A program made the translations under genes and the position numbers. Under the pieces are notes generated by a model that was not told the origin of the DNA, did not search any database, and saw only the letters and a program-made list of their open reading frames with translations. From positions 4,184,492 through 4,248,491 of the forward strand of contig NZ_WUTY02000001.1 in NCBI RefSeq assembly GCF_009828925.2: a stretch of 64,000 nucleotides of DNA, in the 5' to 3' direction. This document shows positions 18,801 to 28,277 of this stretch, piece by piece. Within the stretch, counting starts at the first letter, position 1; the number at the start of each line of letters is the position of its first letter. The DNA is from Methylicorpusculum oleiharenae (GTDB taxonomy: Bacteria; Pseudomonadota; Gammaproteobacteria; Methylococcales; Methylomonadaceae).

Positions 18801-21306
18801 CCTGCCCATGAAATAACCACCTGTCTCGCTTCAGGAGCGATGAGTCATGGCGCTTTAATTGCCGAAGCTCATGAAGCCGTTGCGCATGGGACCAACATTG
18901 TCGGCGCTTTCAGTAACTCCGGAGAAGGCGGCGAGCATTCCAGCCGATTCAATACCATCCGTTCCAGCAAGATCAAACAATTTGCCTCAGGCCGTTTCGG
19001 CGTCTGGGCTGGTTATCTGGCGGACCTGAATATTGAAGAAATTGAAATCAAAATTGCCCAGGGCGCCAAGCCAGGAGAAGGCGGTCAGCTTCCTGCACCT
19101 AAAGTTTCGGTTGAGATTGCAGCCCTCCGTGGTGGGGACTCCACAAGTTGAACTGGTCAGCCCACCGCCGCCTCATGACACCTACTCTATTGAAGATTTG
19201 GGCCAATTGATACACGATGCCAAAGCAGCCAGAGTCAGGGTTGTCGTCAAACTCGTTTCCTCAGAAGGTATTGGAACGATAGCCGTCGGTGTCGCGAAAG
19301 CCGGTGCGGATGTCATCAATGTCGCAGGCAATACCGGCGGTACAGGAGCTGCTGCAGTAACCAGTTTAAAGAACACAGGCCGGTCTGCAGAAATTGGTAT
19401 CGCCGAAGTTCATCAGGCGCTTGCTGCAAATGGTTTACGCGACAAAGTCATACTCCGTTGCAGTGCGGCGCATCAAAGCGGTCTGGATGTCATCAAGTCA
19501 GCCATACTCGGCGGGGATTCATTTGAATTTGGAACAACTGCATTAATGATGCTTCGCTGCGTGATGGCCAAAAATTGCAATATCAAATGCCCGGCCGGAC
19601 TCACGACAACTCATGAGGAGTTTAAAGGCGACCCACGCGTTCTGGCTCAGTATTTCATGAACCTTGCTCACGAAGTCAGGGAATTTTTAGCTTCAGTGGG
19701 TTACAGCAGCTTAAAGGAGATTAGAGGTAAAACCGATTTATTGCACCTCATCAACCATAAAACGATGGTAGGTCAACTTGATCTGACCAAACTGTTGGCT
19801 TATGTCAACGAAGTCAAAATTGAGAAGCCTATTTATCTGGAAGCCAATTTTCACATTGATGATCAAATTATTGATCTGGTCAAATCGGAGATCATTGACG
19901 GTAACCAAGAAACAATCTTGATCGAAGGATCAAAATTTAAACTGAACAATTGCAATAAAACCGTGGGCGGCCAAACGGCGATTGATATTGAACGCATTTT
20001 GGCTTATGAATTAACGGAAGATCAGGTCAAATCGTCACGGAATATTTATACCAATCAACATGGCCGGCGTTACTTCGCTCCGGATACCATCACTATCCGG
20101 ACCACAGGATCAGCCGGTCAAAGCTATGCTGCTTTTATGAATGACGGCATGCGTCTGGAGCATACCGGCACTTGTAATGATGGCGTAGGGAAATCGGCGT
20201 GCGGGGGAACGTTGATCGTAGAATCGCCTGGAGGCGGTATCAAAACCCCCGGTAAAAACGTATTGATTGGTAATTTCGCGCTGTTTGGGGCAACCGGCGG
20301 TCAAGCCTTTATTAACGGTGAGGCGGGCGATCGTTTTGCAGTTCGAAACTCAGGCGCAATGGCAGTGGTCGAAGGTGTGGGCGATTTTGCCTGCGAATAT
20401 ATGACCAACGGCGCAGTATTGAACCTGGGCCGCTTCGGCAAGGGCTTTTGCAACGGCATGTCTGGCGGCAATGCCTATCAGTATGACCCTGACAATCTGC
20501 TGCCCAGTCTGTATGACAAGTCATCAGTTGAAATTCACAGCCTGACTGAAAACACCGATATTGCCCGTGCTCATGAGCAATTCGTTGTTTACATGCTCGA
20601 ACAGCATGAACAGTATGCGAACTCGAGCAAAGCGAGAAACATTCTCAGCAATTGGGAAACTGAACGTCATCATTTTAAATTTACGCTGCCGCTTTGGCTT
20701 TACAAGACACAAACAGCCGAACTTTTAAGCAGCACCGTTGACCGGAAAGCGATGATCGAGGAGCTGGCCATTTCTTACGCGGCTCAACAAATCGATCAGA
20801 TGAAATTAGCCTACAAGGCTAACAAGCCTTTGTTTGCCGGAGCTATCCCTGATTTTGGTGCCGCTGATACACAATTGACTTTCAGATTGGTAAACAGTTT
20901 TGCGGTGATAGACAAAGCGTGCCAAATTGCAAAAGAACTGCTCAAACAGCAAGGCAATACCCTTCTCACTTCAGAGTTAATTGAGAAATCCGCACGTAAA
21001 TTAATAGAGAAACGTCCGCGAAAAATTCAGGACGCTCTTGTCAAACAAACAAGAGAAGCCTACAGCAATTACTCGGACAATCAATTATCCTGGTTATTAG
21101 CCAGCAAACGTCTTAACGATTACAAAACGGCTCTAGCTAACCGTGACGTCCAAAGCATTTATTCATTGGGCTCCACTGCCTGGATTATCGAACAAGACAA
21201 GATCAACCGCGACGCGCTCGCCGGAATTCCTCGTATTGAAGAATACCTGGCTGCGCTTGTAGGCTCAGGTATTGTTCAAGAGATGATGAGCGTTAACGCG
21301 GCTTGA
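15831..21306 (+). pseudogene. gltB: Glutamate synthase large subunit, long form, with frameshift
   Basis: Two overlapping frames together encode one protein of about 1824 aa, longer than typical GltB (about 1500). The first frame (15831-19151) holds the class II glutamine amidotransferase (Cys in DSCGVGFI, residue 24), the central domain, and the start of the FMN domain (GAKPGEGGQLP). The second frame continues with SPPPPHDTYSIEDLGQL, the Fe-S cluster cysteines CVMAKNCNIKC, and the GXGXG beta-helix, then an unusual extra C-terminal region of about 300 residues. The break is one extra G in the GGGG run at 19134-19137: removing it restores LRGGTPQVELVSP. It may be a sequencing error, a recent mutation or recoding. 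GltB makes glutamate from glutamine and 2-oxoglutarate. Confidence 0.85.
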
Positions 21307-21327
21307 TACCAATCCCTCTTTTCATGC

Positions 21328-21361
21328 ACTTCCAAACTGAATCCACTATTCGGTTTGGAAA
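21328..21361 (+). terminator. Hairpin between gltB and the diflavin reductase
   Basis: The arms TTCCAAACTGAAT and ATTCGGTTTGGAA are nearly perfect complements. A T-run (GGTTTTTTATTT) starts about 7 bp later. It may be a partial terminator or a processing site that sets the ratio of the two gene products. Confidence 0.5.
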
Positions 21362-21391
21362 CGCATGGTTTTTTATTTGACATATTTAAAG

Positions 21392-23140
21392 ATGAAGACA
21401 CCTCATATTCCTCAAGATGCACCTTATAGCGATAGCCAACGCGCTTGGCTGAATGGTTTTTTTGCCGGCATGCACACACAGATGATTCAGAGTGCTGGTT
21501 CCGTGAATCAAGCCAATGCTCGCGTTATCAACATTTTATACGGCTCACAAACCGGCAACGCTGAATCTGTAGCTAATGATGCCGCTAATGTCGCTAAAAC
21601 GCATGGCTTGAAACCGATTGTTCAGAGCATGGACGAAATCGACCTAGCCGTACTTGCCAAAATGGAATATCTATTGATCGTCACCAGCACTTACGGTGAA
21701 GGCGATATGCCTGATAATGCTCAAATGTTGTGGGATGCGGTCTCAACCGAGTCGGCACCCAAATTTGAGAATACCCAATATTCGGTATTGGCATTAGGAG
21801 ACACCAGTTATGATCAGTTTTGCCAAGCGGGTATCGACTGGGATAACAGACTGGCCGAACTGGGTGCAACCCGCATTTATGATCGGATTGATTGTGACGT
21901 GGATTTTGAAGAACCCGCTGAAAACTGGATCTCTGCAGTCATACCGCATATGGCCGAAGGTGCATCAAGCAGCACTACTGCCATTATCGACACGCAGTCA
22001 CCGACAAAAGAAGCGCCGAAGTTTAGCAGAAAAAATCCGTTCCCAGCGCGTCTTACCGTTAACCGTTTGTTAACAGCGCCGGGCTCATCCAAAGAAACCC
22101 GCCATTATGAAATTTCTATCGCCGGTTCAGAAATGACCTATGAAGCAGGCGATGCGTTTGGTGTAATTCCCACTAACTGCCCTGACCTGGTCGCCGATGT
22201 CATCAAAGCCATTGGCTATGAGGGCGAAGAGGAGTTTCCCGTCAATGGCGAATTAATGACCTTGAATGATGCCTTGCTTTCCCATTACGAAATAAAATTA
22301 CCCAGCAAGGAACTGGTAGAAGAAATCGGTAAACGCTCTGGAGACCAAGAACTCAACAGTTTGCTTGAAAGTGGTGATAAGGAAGCGTTATCCCAATACC
22401 TATGGGGCCGGGATATTCTTGACCTGTTGTTACAATTTCCAAGTATGGAGTTTTCAGGTGCTGAATTTATCGCCTTACTCAAACCCTTGCAACACCGGGC
22501 TTATTCCATTTCGTCCAGCGGTAAACAATTTCCCGATTCAGTTCATTTAACCGTTGCTTCAGTGCGATACGAAAGTTTCAACCGTCAGCATAAAGGCGTG
22601 TGTTCCACCTATTTGGCGGATCTTGTAAACAGCGACACTCAGGTCCGCAGCTTTTTCATCCCCAATAAAGTCTTTCGTGTACCGGAAGATGATACTTTGC
22701 CGATGATCATGGTGGGACCTGGAACCGGTATCGCCCCATTTCGCGCCTTTCTACAGGAGCGTGCCTTTCGCAAATCCACAGGTAAAAACTGGTTATTTTT
22801 TGGCGACAGAAATGCTGCAACTGATTTTATCTACCGGGAAGAACTTGAAACCATGGAACAAAGCGGCTTGTTGACTCGATTGGACCTCGCTTTCTCCAGA
22901 GATCAAGAAGAAAAGATTTATGTTCAAGACCTTATGTATGAATACGGTGCCGAACTTTATCAATGGCTGGAAGAAGGCGGCTATTTCTTTGTCTGCGGCG
23001 ATGCCTACAAGATGGCGAAAGACGTCGATAAGGCTTTGCACGAAATCATAGCCAAACACGGAAAATTATCCGATCAACAAGCCGTTGACTATGTTAATCA
23101 ACTGAAAAAAGATAAACGTTACGTCAGAGACGTTTATTAA
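21392..23140 (+). CDS. CysJ-type diflavin reductase
   Basis: 582 aa from the ATG at 21392; an upstream ATG at 21365 would add 9 residues but sits against the hairpin. Flavodoxin domain: YGSQTGNAES, STYGEGDMPDNAQ, LALGDTSYDQF. FAD domain: HRAYSISSS and GVCSTYLADL. NADPH domain: GPGTGIAPFRAFLQER, FFGDR, FVCGDA and the C-terminal YVRDVY. This is the architecture of the sulfite reductase flavoprotein alpha subunit. No cysI haem subunit is adjacent. Instead it directly follows gltB, where the electron-supplying gltD would be expected, so it may feed electrons to GltB. Confidence 0.85.
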   Translation: MKTPHIPQDAPYSDSQRAWLNGFFAGMHTQMIQSAGSVNQANARVINILYGSQTGNAESVANDAANVAKTHGLKPIVQSMDEIDLAVLAKMEYLLIVTSTYGEGDMPDNAQMLWDAVSTESAPKFENTQYSVLALGDTSYDQFCQAGIDWDNRLAELGATRIYDRIDCDVDFEEPAENWISAVIPHMAEGASSSTTAIIDTQSPTKEAPKFSRKNPFPARLTVNRLLTAPGSSKETRHYEISIAGSEMTYEAGDAFGVIPTNCPDLVADVIKAIGYEGEEEFPVNGELMTLNDALLSHYEIKLPSKELVEEIGKRSGDQELNSLLESGDKEALSQYLWGRDILDLLLQFPSMEFSGAEFIALLKPLQHRAYSISSSGKQFPDSVHLTVASVRYESFNRQHKGVCSTYLADLVNSDTQVRSFFIPNKVFRVPEDDTLPMIMVGPGTGIAPFRAFLQERAFRKSTGKNWLFFGDRNAATDFIYREELETMEQSGLLTRLDLAFSRDQEEKIYVQDLMYEYGAELYQWLEEGGYFFVCGDAYKMAKDVDKALHEIIAKHGKLSDQQAVDYVNQLKKDKRYVRDVY

Positions 23141-23207
23141 AAATTAAGGTACTTATTCAACGTAGGTTGGGTTGCCTGCTTTTAGCAACCTAACAACCTG
23201 CATTGAC

Positions 23208-23368
23208 TATACCCATCGTAGATCGAAATTCAGCACCGGGGTGTCCGTCAAAGGACGCCGTAAATACATCCATGTAGGCTCTATGCCAGCATCCATGCTG
23301 GCAAAGCCTTTGCTGAACAACCCGTTGCCTCCTTAGGCACTGCCGAAATTTGAAGTGCAAAAGGTATA
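23208..23368 (+). repeat. MITE-like 161-bp repeat, copy C
   Basis: Full-length copy from TATACC to GGTATA, very similar to copies at 30559 and 9926. A short REP-like hairpin (GGTTGGGTTGCC...AGCAACCTAAC) lies just before it at 23164-23198. Confidence 0.88.
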
Positions 23369-23397
23369 TTCAACACTTTATCGGCTGTCATCTTTAC

Positions 23398-24972
23398 TCA
23401 TTTCTCTAACAATGCGGGTGTATCCTGTATCTTTTCTTTCCCTGCCAAATCAATAGTCTCTACTTTGATATTATTGTCAGGGGCTGAAAGTAGAAAGTCA
23501 TCAATCGCCTCCATAATATCGTAATCAATAAATTGCGACTTTGTTCCGTCTATCAAAACAGTACTGTTTTCAGTCACCTGATTTAATAGTTTACGCAGCA
23601 ACCACCGGTTGAGAAAGGTAACATCCTTATTTAAACTAATAACATAATGTTGATCCGTGTGTGTCATGGAAATTGCCGCATGATAGTTGGCGCGGATAAC
23701 GTAATACAAGCCAATCACAATGCCTACGATGATTCCTTTCAACAAATCCGTCAACAAAATAGCAACAATAGTTAGTACAAAGGGTATTAACTGATTCATC
23801 CCCTTATGAAAAAATTCAATAAATAATTTGGGTTTGGCCAGCTTATAACCTGTTTGCAATAAAATTGCCGCTAAACACGATAAAGGGATGTAATTAAGGT
23901 AGTTAGCAAAAAACATGACGCTGATTAAAATAAGCAAGCCATGGACAAAAGATGACACTTTTGTTTGCCCGCCTGCATTGATATTGGCCGCGCTTCGAAC
24001 AATCACCGCAGTTATCGGCAAACCACCTAATAAACCGCTGATCATGTTACCCAGGCCCTGCGCTTTTAACTCACGATTTGTGGGGGCCGCCCGCTTCATG
24101 GGATCCATTTTATCAGTCGCTTCAAGACTGAGTAGGGTTTCAAGGCTGGCAATTATCGCTAACGTAAACGCAATAGAATAGACCTGTGGATTACTCAGGA
24201 AGCTGATGTCAGGAAAAGTAAATAGCTGTAAAAAATCAGTAGCCTTTTCGGTGACTGGCAATGTCACTAAATGTTTTTCCGAAATCGCCCAGGATGGATA
24301 AAACCGTAACGCCAAAATGTTATAAACAACACCCCACATCACGGCAACCAAAGCCCCCGGCAAGAGACGGATCAAAGGAATTCGTTTGATGAAACTGGAT
24401 TCCCATCCAATTAAAATCAGTAAAGCGACAACACTGACAACCGTTGCGCCTGGAGATATTGCGTTGAATGTATCCGCTAACTCAATAAGCGTAGTAGATA
24501 CTGATTCCTGCATATAGCTTTCATCACCTTCAAAACTGATGTCATATCCTAAGGCATGAGGAATTTGTTTCATGATCAATATCAAACCAATAGCCGCCAG
24601 CATTCCTTTAATCACCGAGGACGGAAAGTAAGCGCCAATGATGCCTGCTCGCAGATAGCCCAGTAAGAGCTGAATAAAGCCCGCCAATACCACAGCAACA
24701 AGAAACCCGGTAAAGCTGCCCAGGGTTTCAATGGCATTAAAGACAATGACGGTCAATCCGGCTGCGGGCCCCGAGACGGCTAGCTGAGAACCACTGGCCC
24801 AGGCAATGATGATGCCTCCGACCATGCCGGCAATAAGCCCAGCAAAAAGCGGTGCACCGGAAGCAAGCGCGACTCCCAGACAAAGGGGCAAAGCCACTAA
24901 AAAAACGACAAGTCCGGCAGGTATATCGTGATTAAGATGTTTTACATAGTAATCGAGATGTTTATGAATCAT
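23398..24972 (-). CDS. SulP-family anion transporter (probable bicarbonate)
   Basis: 524 aa with 10-14 membrane segments. It has the SulP core motifs DIPAGLVVFLVALPLCLGVA near the start, SGPAAGLTVIV in TM3, and an N-terminal half ending in GMLAAIGLILIMKQ. The C-terminal 90 residues form a reduced STAS-like domain (TVLIDGTKSQFIDYDIMEAI). A beta carbonic anhydrase and a Usp protein lie upstream in the same direction, which favours bicarbonate over sulfate as substrate. This is inference from context. Confidence 0.87.
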   Translation of the reverse strand: MIHKHLDYYVKHLNHDIPAGLVVFLVALPLCLGVALASGAPLFAGLIAGMVGGIIIAWASGSQLAVSGPAAGLTVIVFNAIETLGSFTGFLVAVVLAGFIQLLLGYLRAGIIGAYFPSSVIKGMLAAIGLILIMKQIPHALGYDISFEGDESYMQESVSTTLIELADTFNAISPGATVVSVVALLILIGWESSFIKRIPLIRLLPGALVAVMWGVVYNILALRFYPSWAISEKHLVTLPVTEKATDFLQLFTFPDISFLSNPQVYSIAFTLAIIASLETLLSLEATDKMDPMKRAAPTNRELKAQGLGNMISGLLGGLPITAVIVRSAANINAGGQTKVSSFVHGLLILISVMFFANYLNYIPLSCLAAILLQTGYKLAKPKLFIEFFHKGMNQLIPFVLTIVAILLTDLLKGIIVGIVIGLYYVIRANYHAAISMTHTDQHYVISLNKDVTFLNRWLLRKLLNQVTENSTVLIDGTKSQFIDYDIMEAIDDFLLSAPDNNIKVETIDLAGKEKIQDTPALLEK

Positions 24973-25056
24973 AAAGGAAATTCCTTAACTTCGGCGTTAG
25001 TTTTTTACAATAACCGGCAAGCGGCATCGCTATCTACTGTTGTTGTCACCCCGGCT

Positions 25057-25101
25057 AAATTTGCGCCTGAAACCATTGCAAATGGCTTCAGGCGCAAGTT
25101 T
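25057..25101 (-). terminator. Hairpin between usp and sulP
   Basis: The arms AAATTTGCGCCTGAA and TTCAGGCGCAAGTTT pair almost perfectly around a 15-nt loop. It probably terminates or attenuates transcription from the usp gene. Confidence 0.65.
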
Positions 25102-25192
25102 CATTGATAGCCTGATGAATTCACTCAATCACTGACGGAATGACAGTGTTTTAATAATACAGGGAGAGCCCCCCTATTGGTCAGCCTAACCC

Positions 25193-26089
25193 TTAGCCTT
25201 CTGGTAATCCCATGTCCGGCTTGACAACCATGATCGTGGCATTGGTTGATCTGACCATAGCCGTTGTCGTGCTGCCCACAGCATGGAAATCATGACCACT
25301 TCGGCCGCATGAAGCCATTATCAACAAGTTATAGTGCTTGTCCCGGTAATATTTGCGTATGGCATGATGAGCAGAATCTTCTCCCGGTACAACTACACAG
25401 TTGACGCGAGTAAGTCCAGGCAGGCGTTCACGAACCAGGATCTGCAATTGTTCCTCGCGTTCACGCTTGATTCTTTCCAAGTATTCAACACTGCTGAAAT
25501 CCCCGCAAACGGCATGAAACACATCGACGGAGGCCTCTGTAACGCCGGCAAATTCGGCTACATAAGGTAATGCAGCATACGAATTTTCTGAAAAATCGGT
25601 GGTGTAGACTATTTTCCCAAGCGGAGCAAGACCAACCTCTCGGCCTGCAATAATGACGGGATGCCGTGCTGAGTGAAGAACCTTTTCGGCGACAGACCCC
25701 ATTAGCATTCGTTTAAAGCCCGTTCTTCCATGGCTGCTCATAACAATCAAATCGAAATTACCAGCGGCTTCAACAATAGCCTCACTCACATGGGGATTTC
25801 GCTCCGCCATTGCCTGATCGAGAATAGGTGAATCGATAGAATTGGCAGCATAATCCATTAAGCGCTTTTGTAATTCATCATGTGTCGTTAACAAGTCTCC
25901 GTCAACTCGAAAATCTTTTGCCTGGTAGTGGAATCCGTCCAGGTTCGACGATAAATCATAGGAATGAAAGGGGGTAACCCTGCCCTTGAATAATTGAGCC
26001 AAATCATTTGCCACCACAAAGGCCTTGACGCTAAATTCGGAGAAATCAACGGGAACAATAATTTTGCATGCGTTCAAACTGTTATTCAT
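25193..26089 (-). CDS. Tandem universal stress protein (UspA)
   Basis: 298 aa from the ATG at 26089, made of two Usp domains. Domain 1 keeps the ATP-binding pattern GRTGFKRMLMGSVAEKV; domain 2 has GRSGHDFHAVGSTTTAMV, a looser version. Each domain starts with a VPVDFSEFS or VYTTDFSENS strand. Two-domain Usp proteins are often found beside SulP transporters and may regulate them. Cytoplasmic. It lies between the carbonic anhydrase and the transporter in the same direction. Confidence 0.88.
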   Translation of the reverse strand: MNNSLNACKIIVPVDFSEFSVKAFVVANDLAQLFKGRVTPFHSYDLSSNLDGFHYQAKDFRVDGDLLTTHDELQKRLMDYAANSIDSPILDQAMAERNPHVSEAIVEAAGNFDLIVMSSHGRTGFKRMLMGSVAEKVLHSARHPVIIAGREVGLAPLGKIVYTTDFSENSYAALPYVAEFAGVTEASVDVFHAVCGDFSSVEYLERIKREREEQLQILVRERLPGLTRVNCVVVPGEDSAHHAIRKYYRDKHYNLLIMASCGRSGHDFHAVGSTTTAMVRSTNATIMVVKPDMGLPEG

Positions 26090-26249
26090 GAAATTTTTCT
26101 CAATAGTCCTAGATATCAATGGATGGATAGCGTGTCATACCAACCACTTGAGACAAAACCGGAAGATGGTAATCAGATAACTTAAAGTGATGAATGCAGT
26201 ATTTCACTTAAAAATAACCTTTCCTTCACCATTCGGTTGGTCTTGAAAC

Positions 26250-26894
26250 TCAAGCGGTTTTAAAATCGTATTTAAATATATTATCGACCTCGAAATCAGG
26301 ATACAGCGTTATCAGTGGATTGAGCAAGCCATCCGATAATCCGTAAACCCATCCATGCAAAACCGGACGTTTATGCTCGTGCCAGGATTTTTGCACTATC
26401 GAGGTGTAAGCCAGCGTATTGATTTGTTCGATGATATTTAACTCCACCAGCCTGTTAACACGCTGTTCTTCAGTCGGCAAAGCATCGACTTCATTTTTAT
26501 GCAGGCGGTAAATATCCTTAATATGCAGCAGCCATTTATTGGTAATCATTAATTCCGTATGCTGCCTATTTAAAGCCGCTTTAACACCACCGCAATTATA
26601 ATGACCGCAAACGATAATATGCTTAACTTCCAGAACATTAACCGCATACTGCAAGACACTGAGACAATTAAAATCTGTAGAAATCATCTGGTTAGCGATA
26701 TTTCTATGAATAAACATCTCGCCGGGAGCTGCTTTTACAATGATTTCAGCGGGAACGCGACTGTCAGAACATCCAATCCATAAAAATTCCGGTTTTTGTT
26801 CTTTGGCTAAGTTTTTAAAAAAATCAGGATCTTCTGTCTTGACTTCAGTAGCCCAAGCTTTATTTTCCGCCAGGAGTTTTTCAAACGATTTCAT
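26250..26894 (-). CDS. can: Beta-class carbonic anhydrase
   Basis: 214 aa. The zinc ligands are C42, H98 and C101 (CSDSRVPAE and CGHYNCGG), with the D44-R46 dyad and HRNIAN. It interconverts CO2 and bicarbonate. The RBS AAGGAG is well placed before the ATG. Upstream of usp and sulP in the same direction, it probably works with SulP to supply bicarbonate for carboxylases. Confidence 0.94.
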   Translation of the reverse strand: MKSFEKLLAENKAWATEVKTEDPDFFKNLAKEQKPEFLWIGCSDSRVPAEIIVKAAPGEMFIHRNIANQMISTDFNCLSVLQYAVNVLEVKHIIVCGHYNCGGVKAALNRQHTELMITNKWLLHIKDIYRLHKNEVDALPTEEQRVNRLVELNIIEQINTLAYTSIVQKSWHEHKRPVLHGWVYGLSDGLLNPLITLYPDFEVDNIFKYDFKTA

Positions 26895-27308
26895 AATGGC
26901 TCCTTCTTGCTAAGCCTTGAAAATACAAATGGTTCAGACAAATTCTTTTCAAGAATGTGTCATGAAACAAGATATGAACAAAGCGGTCGATAATTAGACT
27001 AGCTGAAAAGTAGTTTTTAATCGATACTTTATTTGAGGGCCATTGTATTAACGAAACCTTACACGAACCTTTCCAACGGGTGCTTATTGAAAACAGGGCT
27101 CTAAATATCCATAGGGTTAGTGCCGAAAATAACCGATTCAAAAAGCTGATAGGTCATTTATGGCAAGACTTTTCATACTTGAATCATAAAAAATGAGAAA
27201 AAATACTTAGCAGCCCGTTTTTAAAAGACAAAAAAGTGAATTGCTCACATTTTTTATTCAATATCCGGGTTAACCTGTGTTCCGTTCTATATTCAGTAAG
27301 GATGTGTT
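26895..27308. other. Intergenic region between can and the zinc-ribbon gene
   Basis: AT-rich region between divergent genes. Open frames on the minus strand (26881-27141) have no RBS or recognisable content. It should hold the promoters of both genes; I could not assign boxes with confidence. Confidence 0.5.
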
Positions 27309-27494
27309 ATGAAAAAGATCGCTCATTACAACTATTGCTCTAGATGCGGAGACGACCTTGACACACAAGAGGAAATTGCCATTTCGGCTAATCCGGTTTG
27401 TCCATGGTGCCAGCTTATGCAAGCAGAAGCCTACGAAATTAACTGGCATAGCCAACAAACCAGGACAATTAACCTGAAAATTTACAATAAGTAA
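27309..27494 (+). CDS. 61-aa zinc-ribbon-like protein
   Basis: It contains two CxxC pairs (CSRCGDD and CPWCQLM) 26 residues apart, which should bind one zinc ion. An RBS-like AAGGATG lies 6 bp upstream of the ATG. I know no function; small zinc ribbons of this sort are often regulatory or chaperone accessory proteins. It converges with rlmB. Confidence 0.6.
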   Translation: MKKIAHYNYCSRCGDDLDTQEEIAISANPVCPWCQLMQAEAYEINWHSQQTRTINLKIYNK

Positions 27495-27536
27495 GATGAC
27501 TTGATTGAACAAATACTGAAGTAATAAACGCTTTGG

Positions 27537-28277
27537 TTACATCATTCTTTGCCTGACCACTTCATAGAGAAACACGCCGGTCGCCACCGAAAGATTCAAA
27601 CTTTCAATCTTGCCCAACATCGGCAGCTTAACCAGCATATCGCATTCTTCCCTGGTCAAACGTCTAAGACCTTTCCCTTCAGCACCAACAACCAAAGCCA
27701 TAGGGACTTTTAAATCAGCCTGATAAATCGTTTGATTACCATCCCCTGCTGCACCCAAAATCCAAAGCCCTTGATCTTTAAGCCAGCGAAGTGTTCTGGC
27801 CAGATTGGTAATTTGATAAACAGGCACCGTTTCAGCCGCACCACTTGCCACTTTACAAACAGTAGGGGTAATTCCTGTTGCGTTATCTTTGGTGATAATG
27901 ACGCCATTCACACCTGTAGCATCGGCCGTGCGTAAGCAAGCGCCCAGATTATGCGGGTCCTGAACATTATCCAACACCAGAAAAAGAGGCGGTGTCGTGA
28001 TGTTCAGCAGGTCGGTTTTCAATTCATCTTCAGATTTAGCAGCGGGCATCTCAATTTCTATCACAATGCCCTGATGATTAGTGCCTCCGGCTAATCGATC
28101 CAGTTTTTTACGATCGGCTTTTTCAGTATTTAAGCCCAAGTCGCCCAGTTGCTTGATGATTTCGGATAAACGTTTATCTTGCCGGTGACTGTCCACCCAC
28201 ACTTGTAAAATATTTTCCGCTGAGTAATCAAGAGCCGCCTGAGCCGAATGGAGTCCGTATATTTTTGTTAATTTCAC
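27537..28277 (-). CDS. rlmB: 23S rRNA (guanosine-2251-2'-O)-methyltransferase
   Basis: 246 aa SpoU-family methylase. The N-terminal L30e-like RNA-binding domain starts IYGLHSAQAAL. The three SPOUT motifs are DNVQDPHNLGACLRTAD, VVGAEGKGLRRL, and LGKIESLNLSVATGVFLYE, the last forming the trefoil-knot SAM site. It methylates G2251 in the peptidyl-transferase P loop. The start overlaps the rnr stop (ATGA), the classical rnr-rlmB operon. Confidence 0.96.
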   Translation of the reverse strand: MKLTKIYGLHSAQAALDYSAENILQVWVDSHRQDKRLSEIIKQLGDLGLNTEKADRKKLDRLAGGTNHQGIVIEIEMPAAKSEDELKTDLLNITTPPLFLVLDNVQDPHNLGACLRTADATGVNGVIITKDNATGITPTVCKVASGAAETVPVYQITNLARTLRWLKDQGLWILGAAGDGNQTIYQADLKVPMALVVGAEGKGLRRLTREECDMLVKLPMLGKIESLNLSVATGVFLYEVVRQRMM

